Of a stretch of DNA of 64,000 nt, positions 59,578-64,000 are shown piece by piece. This stretch comes from Embleya scabrispora DSM 41855 (lineage in GTDB: Bacteria; Actinomycetota; Actinomycetes; Streptomycetales; Streptomycetaceae): the NCBI RefSeq assembly GCF_000372745.1, contig NZ_KB889629.1:60043-124042 (forward strand). Reading direction: 5' to 3'. The position numbers and the translations under genes were made by a program. The notes beneath the pieces were generated by a model. The model worked only from the letters and a program-made list of their open reading frames with translations, made no database searches and was not told where the DNA came from. The stretch's first letter is position 1, and each line of letters starts with the position of its first letter.

Positions 59578-59757
59578 GCGACATCGGGCACGGTTACACC
59601 CCTCGGGCGGCCGGGCGGCCGGGCGGCCATGGTGGTCGCGCGGTCGCCCGAGGCGTTGCGGGCGGCGGGTCGACAGGGACGCGGCCCACGCGGCTCGATC
59701 GGAAGCTGCTCGGGCGCGGGGTCCGGAGGCGCTCGTTGCACCCGGAAGCGGTGCGCG

Positions 59758-59830
59758 GTCGGGCGCGGCGCCGTTGGGGGCGGAGCCGATGGGGGTGGCG
59801 CCGTCGGGCGCGGCACCGATGGGGGTGGCG
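59758..59830. repeat. Degenerate GC-rich direct repeat, 45-bp period
   Basis: GTCGGGCGCGGC-N-CCG starts at 59758 and again at 59803, and CCGATGGGGGTGGCG occurs at 59786 and 59816. It lies downstream of galK and upstream of the XRE remnant. Probably slippage. Confidence 0.5.
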
Positions 59831-59892
59831 TCGCGGTGCGTGGCTACTCAGGCGCCGACCCGAGTACCCGTACGGATGCCCGGCGGCGGCCC

Positions 59893-60571
59893 GTCTCCAT
59901 AGCCCTACCGGCGTTGATCGACGACGCATCGACGGCGGCGGGCCTCGAAGGAGACGACCGACTCGCCGCGTCGGGGTTCCTTTCGGCGGGCCTCGCCGAC
60001 GCGGCGATGATGGCCAAAGGCGCCACATCCGAGGCGAGCACCCATCATCCGAACTGCTCTCGACCAACTCGACGGCATGATCGGCGACGACATGGCCGCA
60101 TGGTCCCTGTGGGGCACTCTGCACCTGGTTGCGGCGGTCGGTGCGGCGCAATGGTGCGAACGACGGGACGCCGAGAGCCACTTGGCCGAGGCCCGGCGTG
60201 CGGCAGCGCGAACAGGAGAGCGGGACGACTTCCAGACTGCGTTCGGCCCCGGAAACGTTGCGCTGCTCGGAGTCTCAGCCCGGCTCGAATTGGGCGACGG
60301 CCGCGCGTCGTTGGAGGCTGCCCGAGGTATCGACCTGTCTCGACTTCCGAAGGAACGGAAGGCGCGACGTTACATCGACATCGGCCGCGCCCACGCCCAG
60401 GACTCCGACGACGAGGCAAGCATGCGCGCGCTCTTGGACGCGGACCGGATCGCGCCCGAGTACGTGCACGCGCATCCGCTGGTCCGCGACATGGTCACCA
60501 CCGCGAAGCGGCGAAACCTGCTTGCCTCACGCGAGCCGGTGATGCGCATGGCGCGTCGTATCGGGGTCTGA
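59893..60571 (+). pseudogene. Remnant of an XRE/TPR-type regulator gene
   Basis: Two frames together resemble the C-terminal TPR region of streptomycete helix-turn-helix regulators. Frame 1 (59893 to about 60030) gives VSIALPALIDDASTAAGLEG and DDRLAASGF. Frame 2 (from about 60041) gives PIIRTALDQLDGMIGDD, AAWSLWGTLHL, FGPGNVALLGVSARLELGDG and ARRYIDIGRAHAQ. The N-terminal HTH and roughly 80 residues in the middle are missing. A separate translation from ATG 60077 (164 residues) is possible. The identification is from memory of the family. Confidence 0.55.
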
Positions 60572-60702
60572 TCGCAGCAGATTTGCCGAGCATCGACGGA
60601 CCGGGGACGAGGTGTACCCGGTCCGTCGCCGTGCGTGCGACATCCTGGTGAGACCACGACACAGGGAGCGAGACGAGCGACGAGACGACCCTCGACGACA
60701 TT

Positions 60703-60867
60703 GTGCGCGTCGTACCCGGCGGGAGCGCCTGCGAGCCGGTGCGGATACGGATCCCCGGCCGCGAGTTGCCCGATATCACCGACGCCGAGGGCGCGGCCCT
60801 GTACCGCCGACTCGGCGCCCACCTGATCCAGCGGGGCAACAGCCCGATCATGCGTCACAACGCCTGA
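60703..60867 (+). CDS. Tiny ORF next to the XRE remnant
   Basis: A 54-residue frame from GTG 60703 (CEPVRIRIPGRELPDITDAE, GAALYRRLGAHLIQRG). The protein-like sequence begins before the GTG (SDETTLDDI), but the only codon at a good distance from GGGAG is ACG at 60673, as if an ATG had mutated. It could be a real small protein or a fading one. Function unknown. Confidence 0.4.
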   Translation: MRVVPGGSACEPVRIRIPGRELPDITDAEGAALYRRLGAHLIQRGNSPIMRHNA

Positions 60868-60910
60868 TTGTTCGACCGCCGCTCGGCGTCGGCGCACAGC
60901 CCTGTGCCGA

Positions 60911-61171
60911 GTGGCCACAGCCCCGGTCCGACGGTCATCTGCCCGCGCGGTCGGACCGGGCCGATCGCGGGGCGGGATCGGCAGGGGGCGGAGGAGCTCT
61001 CTCCCCGCGCCGTCCTGCCTCGTCCCGACACCGGTGACCGGGCTCACCATCGACCAGGTCGCCGAGTTGCACGCCCGCCTCGGCCGATGGCTCGACAGCG
61101 AAGGCATCCGCGCAGCACTCGACGACCGCAGGATCGCCTGCCTCGTCCGGGACCCGAGGGCCGCCCGATGA
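60911..61171 (+). CDS. Tiny ORF, possibly related to the previous one
   Basis: Frame of 86 codons; the last 50 look protein-like (LTIDQVAELHARLGRWLDSE). The pattern Cys-x-P...G...LT...A.LH.RLG resembles the ORF at 60703. GTG 61034 is an alternative start. Weak evidence. Beyond it, up to the tRNA, I see no supported gene. Confidence 0.3.
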   Translation: MATAPVRRSSARAVGPGRSRGGIGRGRRSSLPAPSCLVPTPVTGLTIDQVAELHARLGRWLDSEGIRAALDDRRIACLVRDPRAAR

Positions 61172-61548
61172 CCACCGACACCCCGAACGGACCGTCACCG
61201 AGGAGGCCCGCCGTGCAACTCCACGACCGCCGTGACCCGGTCCCACCGGTACCCCGCAACCGGCCGGAACGCCGCCGGCCGGGCCCGGCTGTTCGTGCCG
61301 ACGGGACCGTGTGTTTCCGGCCGGAACGCCGCGTCGCGCAAACGAGGCGAAGGGGGCGGATCGCCGACCCGGGCGGGCCGTGGAGGGTGCGCCGTCACCG
61401 CCTGCGCAAGCTCGGTGACGGTCGGCTGTCGACGGTCTCGCGGGCGCCGGACACCGGCCCGGTACGGCCGGTTGCCGGCGCGTGCGCACCTACGCTGACC
61501 TGCGCGGACGCCGCCCGGGGGTGCGGGCGGCGGACGGCGGCGTGGCGG

Positions 61549-61621
61549 TGCCCCCGGCAGGACTCGAACCTGCGACCAAGTGCTTAGAAGGCACCTGCTC
61601 TGTCCACTGAGCTACGAGGGC
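61549..61621 (-). tRNA. tRNA-Arg (anticodon TCT)
   Basis: A full cloverleaf on the minus strand. Acceptor GCCCTCG pairs with CGGGGGC (one T-G). The anticodon loop CTTCTAA gives TCT, reading AGA/AGG, rare codons in this genome. T loop TTCGAGT. Discriminator A; CCA is not encoded. Confidence 0.93.
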
Positions 61622-61782
61622 GTGGGCGAATCAGGATCTTGCACCGGATCCGGTCGCGGCACAACAGAATAGGGCCGTGTGCATGCCTCACCGGTGTTCC
61701 GGCGGTCACCGTTACCTGATCAGACGCAGTTGGCGGCCAGAATGTGATCAGAGAAGGGCCGAAACGGACAGAGGGAGGCGCA

Positions 61783-62835
61783 GTGGGTCCCACAAGGACT
61801 GTACTTGTCGGCTATGGCGTAGGGGGCTCGGCCTTCCACGCACCGGTCATCGAGGCCGTGGACGAGCTGGAACTGGTTGCCGTGGTGACCGGGAATCCGG
61901 AGCGCGGGGCGCAGGTGCGCAAGCGGCACCCGCAGGCCGAGGTGATCGGGACGACCGACGAGATGTTCGCTCGCGCGGGTGACTTCGACCTCGTCGTGAT
62001 CACCGTGCCGAACCGCTTCCACGTCCCACTGGCCACCCGCGCGTTGGAGGCCGGGCTGCATGTGGTGGTGGACAAGCCGTTCGCGGGGACCGCCGCCGAG
62101 GGCCGGGAGCTGGTTCTGACGGCGACTCGCCGGCACCGGGGGCTGGGCGTCTATCAGAACCGTCGCTTCGACGGTGACTTCCGCACCGTGCGGCGTCTGG
62201 TCGAGGAGGGGCGACTCGGCGAGGTGTACCGGTTCGAGTCGCGGTTCGAGCGGTGGCGCCCACAGGTGCGGACCTCGGGGTGGAAGGAGCAGGCCGATCC
62301 GGCCGCGCTGGGCGGGATCCTGTACGACCTGGGGACCCACCTGATCGATCAGGCGGTGGCGCTGTTCGGGCGACCCACGCGTGTGTACGCCGAGTTGGAC
62401 ACCCGCCGGCCTGGGGCGCTGGTGGACGACGACAGCTTTGTGGCGCTCACCCACGCGAGTGGCGTGCGCTCGCATCTGTGGATGAGTGCGACGGCGGCCG
62501 ACCTCGGACCGCGCTTTCGGGTGCTCGGGTCGAAGGCGTCGTACGTGAAGTTCGGGATGGACCCGCAGGAGGAACTGCTGCGCTCCGGGGCCGACGTCGG
62601 TACGCCCGGGTGGGGGACCGAGCCGCCGGCGGCGTGGGGAGTGCTCGGTACGCCCGGCGACACCGTGCCGGTGGAGACCGAGCCGGGCGCCTATCAGGAC
62701 TACTACGCCGCGTTCGCGCGTGCGGTGCGCGGTGAGGGTGCGCCGCCGGTGTCGTTCGATGAGGCGCTGACCGTACTGGAGACGATCGAGGCGGCGCAGC
62801 GGTCCTCCGCCGACGGAGTGACCGTCACGCTGTAG
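61783..62835 (+). CDS. Gfo/Idh/MocA-family oxidoreductase
   Basis: A 350-residue NAD(P)-dependent dehydrogenase. Rossmann start VLVGYGVGGSAFHAPVI (variant GxGxxG), the family signature DKPFAGTAAEG with the catalytic Lys, GVYQNRRFDGDF, and ALGGILYDLGTHLIDQA with the active-site Asp/His. It resembles YdgJ-like members acting on inositols or amino sugars. GTG 61783 follows GGGAGG at 4 nt. Substrate unknown. Confidence 0.92.
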   Translation: MGPTRTVLVGYGVGGSAFHAPVIEAVDELELVAVVTGNPERGAQVRKRHPQAEVIGTTDEMFARAGDFDLVVITVPNRFHVPLATRALEAGLHVVVDKPFAGTAAEGRELVLTATRRHRGLGVYQNRRFDGDFRTVRRLVEEGRLGEVYRFESRFERWRPQVRTSGWKEQADPAALGGILYDLGTHLIDQAVALFGRPTRVYAELDTRRPGALVDDDSFVALTHASGVRSHLWMSATAADLGPRFRVLGSKASYVKFGMDPQEELLRSGADVGTPGWGTEPPAAWGVLGTPGDTVPVETEPGAYQDYYAAFARAVRGEGAPPVSFDEALTVLETIEAAQRSSADGVTVTL

Positions 62836-62891
62836 CGGCGACGGCGCGTTGGGAATACGGACAATTCGGGCACTGGTCGCCCGTGCTGATC

Positions 62892-64000
62892 ATGGGAAGC
62901 GACACTTTGTCCGCAGCCCTCGCCGACCTGCGGGACAAGGTTGTGGCGACGTGCTTCCCGCTCGACCTGCCCGGTGCCGTGCAGGCGCGGCTGGCCCGCC
63001 GCGAGTTGATCGACCAACTCGACGACTACCTGCTGCCTCGCCTCGCGGCGCCGCGAGCGCCGCTGCTGGCGGTGGTCGGCGGGTCCACCGGCGCGGGCCG
63101 GTCCACCCTGGTGAACGCGTTGATCGGACGCGAGGTCACGTCGACCGGGCCGCTGCGGCCGACCACGCGCGTGCCGGTCCTGGTGTGCCGCTCGGGGGAT
63201 CGGCACTGGTTCGCCGCGGAGGCCGGGATCGAGCATCGGTTGGACGAGCGGGTGCCGCCCGGGATGGCCTTGCTCGACGTACCGGACATCGACTCGGTCT
63301 CCGCCGACAACCGGCGGGTGGCGGTGCGCCTGCTCGGCGCGGCCGACCTGTGGATCTTCGTCACCACCGCGTCGCGCTACGCGGATGCCGCGCCGTGGCA
63401 TCTGCTCAGGCTCGCGCGCGATCGCGACACGCGTCTGGCGATCGTGTTGAACCGGGTGCCGGCGGAGGTGCTCGACGAGGTCCGGTCCGACCTGGCGCGG
63501 CTGTTGCGGCAGGCGGGATTGCCCGACGTGCCGCTGTATCCGATCGTGGAGACCGAACCGGGTGCCGGGCTGCCCGAGCGCAACGTGGTGCCGCTCCGCA
63601 CCTGGCTCGCGGAGCGCGGTGCGGATCCAGACGCGCGAGCCGCGGTGGTTCGGCGCACCGTCGGCGGGCTGCTGCACAGCCTGGATCGGCGGGTGCCGCC
63701 GCTCGCACAGGCGGCGGGGCAACAGTACGAGGCGGTCGATCGGGCGCGAGCGTGTGTGGATCTGGCCTATGCGGCGACTTCGGGGTGGGCGCTGCGAGCG
63801 CTCGACGACGGCTCGTTGCTGCGCGGCGCGGCGGCGGGACGCTGGTACGACGGGGACGACGCGGGGGCCGCGCGGGCGGTCCGGGAGAGCCTGGACGCGC
63901 TGGTGGCGGACGCGTTCGCGCGGGGCGCCGAGCGGTCGGCGGGATGCCTGTCGCCCGGCTGCGTACGCCAGGCGACACCCGAGCCGCTCGCCTGGCCGGG
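62892..64000 (+). CDS. Dynamin-like GTPase-domain protein (3' truncated by window end)
   Basis: At least 369 residues, cut by the window. N-terminal helices are followed by a P-loop GGSTGAGRSTLVNAL, where Arg replaces the usual Lys, then RPTTRVPVLV (switch I-like Thr), LLDVPDIDSV (DxxG replaced by DVPD) and IVLNRVP (NKxD degenerate). The order fits dynamin-related or TRAFAC GTPases of actinobacteria, often found in pairs; the partner may lie just outside. GTP hydrolysis is uncertain given the altered motifs. ATG 62892; GTG 62883 possible. Confidence 0.75.
   Translation, partial: MGSDTLSAALADLRDKVVATCFPLDLPGAVQARLARRELIDQLDDYLLPRLAAPRAPLLAVVGGSTGAGRSTLVNALIGREVTSTGPLRPTTRVPVLVCRSGDRHWFAAEAGIEHRLDERVPPGMALLDVPDIDSVSADNRRVAVRLLGAADLWIFVTTASRYADAAPWHLLRLARDRDTRLAIVLNRVPAEVLDEVRSDLARLLRQAGLPDVPLYPIVETEPGAGLPERNVVPLRTWLAERGADPDARAAVVRRTVGGLLHSLDRRVPPLAQAAGQQYEAVDRARACVDLAYAATSGWALRALDDGSLLRGAAAGRWYDGDDAGAARAVRESLDALVADAFARGAERSAGCLSPGCVRQATPEPLAWP

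Noticed and set aside
60077..60571. An intact 164-residue gene
   Set aside because: The preceding frame continues the same protein family upstream with a shift and a missing block, so a pseudogene fits better; translation from the internal ATG stays possible.
61168..61587. An open frame from ATG 61168 overlapping the small ORF stop
   Set aside because: It runs into the tRNA-Arg gene before meeting a stop and is Arg/Pro-rich without domain character.
1..64000. A secondary-metabolite cluster, prophage or integrated element
   Set aside because: No PKS, NRPS, terpene or RiPP core genes, no integrase, transposase, capsid or att-type duplication seen at the tRNAs.

Overview
The window is chromosomal DNA of a high-GC, multicellular actinobacterium of the Streptomycetaceae, most like Streptomyces, Embleya or Kitasatospora. 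The evidence is extreme third-position GC, many GTG starts, leaderless promoters, an adpA-ornA pair, a polyphosphate glucokinase, a DUF397 protein, a Cys-less L33 and almost no TTA codons. It is not a biosynthetic cluster: there is no PKS, NRPS or terpene gene. It reads as core chromosome mixed with lineage-specific regulatory genes and several decaying genes.

Layout. 1-5.1 kb: end of an acyl-CoA ligase, a Ser/Thr kinase with TPR-like repeats, a deoxyribosyltransferase-Nudix fusion, and two small CxxC proteins around an HTH protein. 5.4-10.8 kb: lipoprotein, hemC, small secreted protein, GH3 glycosidase, divergent TetR. 10.8-15.4 kb: MerR-SCP2-like regulator, universal stress protein, YeiH-type transporter divergent from LysR. 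15.4-18.3 kb: adpA (with a TTA codon and a Crp-like palindrome upstream), orn, tRNA-His, DUF397. 18.4-22.1 kb: ABC ATPase plus YhgE/Pip permease, then a 42-residue-repeat protein. 22.3-33 kb: ACT protein, LCP protein, beta-helix-AAA+ fusion, ppgK, amidohydrolase, exonuclease, SDR, Uma2 remnant, metallophosphoesterase (second TTA gene). 33.2-43.5 kb: TrmH methyltransferase, carboxylesterase, ISP-type C-terminal protein, a broken amidohydrolase, a kinase stub, a possible sortase substrate, beta-lactamase-like protein with TetR, an orphan LivG-like ATPase and MazG-like protein. 43.6-47.5 kb: exonuclease III, DUF5925-AAA protein, GntR and Crp/Fnr regulators. 47.6-51.4 kb: a tight three-gene unit (cyclase-like protein, P-loop NTPase, SPFH-like protein). 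51.6-59.6 kb: rpmG, Mut7-C protein, SCO6745-like protein, pirin, membrane protein, and a galactose locus (divergent DeoR regulator and overlapping galT-galE-galK). 59.6-64 kb: XRE/TPR pseudogene, two tiny ORFs, tRNA-Arg, a Gfo/Idh/MocA oxidoreductase and a truncated dynamin-like GTPase gene.

The best candidate for an undescribed system is the operon at 47605-51426. Its first protein is a nucleotidyl-cyclase-like domain that ends in a short Gly/Asn-rich motif. The second is a P-loop NTPase that carries the same motif near its N terminus. The third resembles an SPFH protein. A motif shared between the C terminus of one partner and the N terminus of an NTPase partner is how bacterial amyloid-signalling (NLR-type) pairs are built. 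The second strongest result is the gal locus, where two near-identical promoter/operator copies face outward and both predict leaderless mRNAs. All statements rest on reading the sequence by eye; no database search was run.
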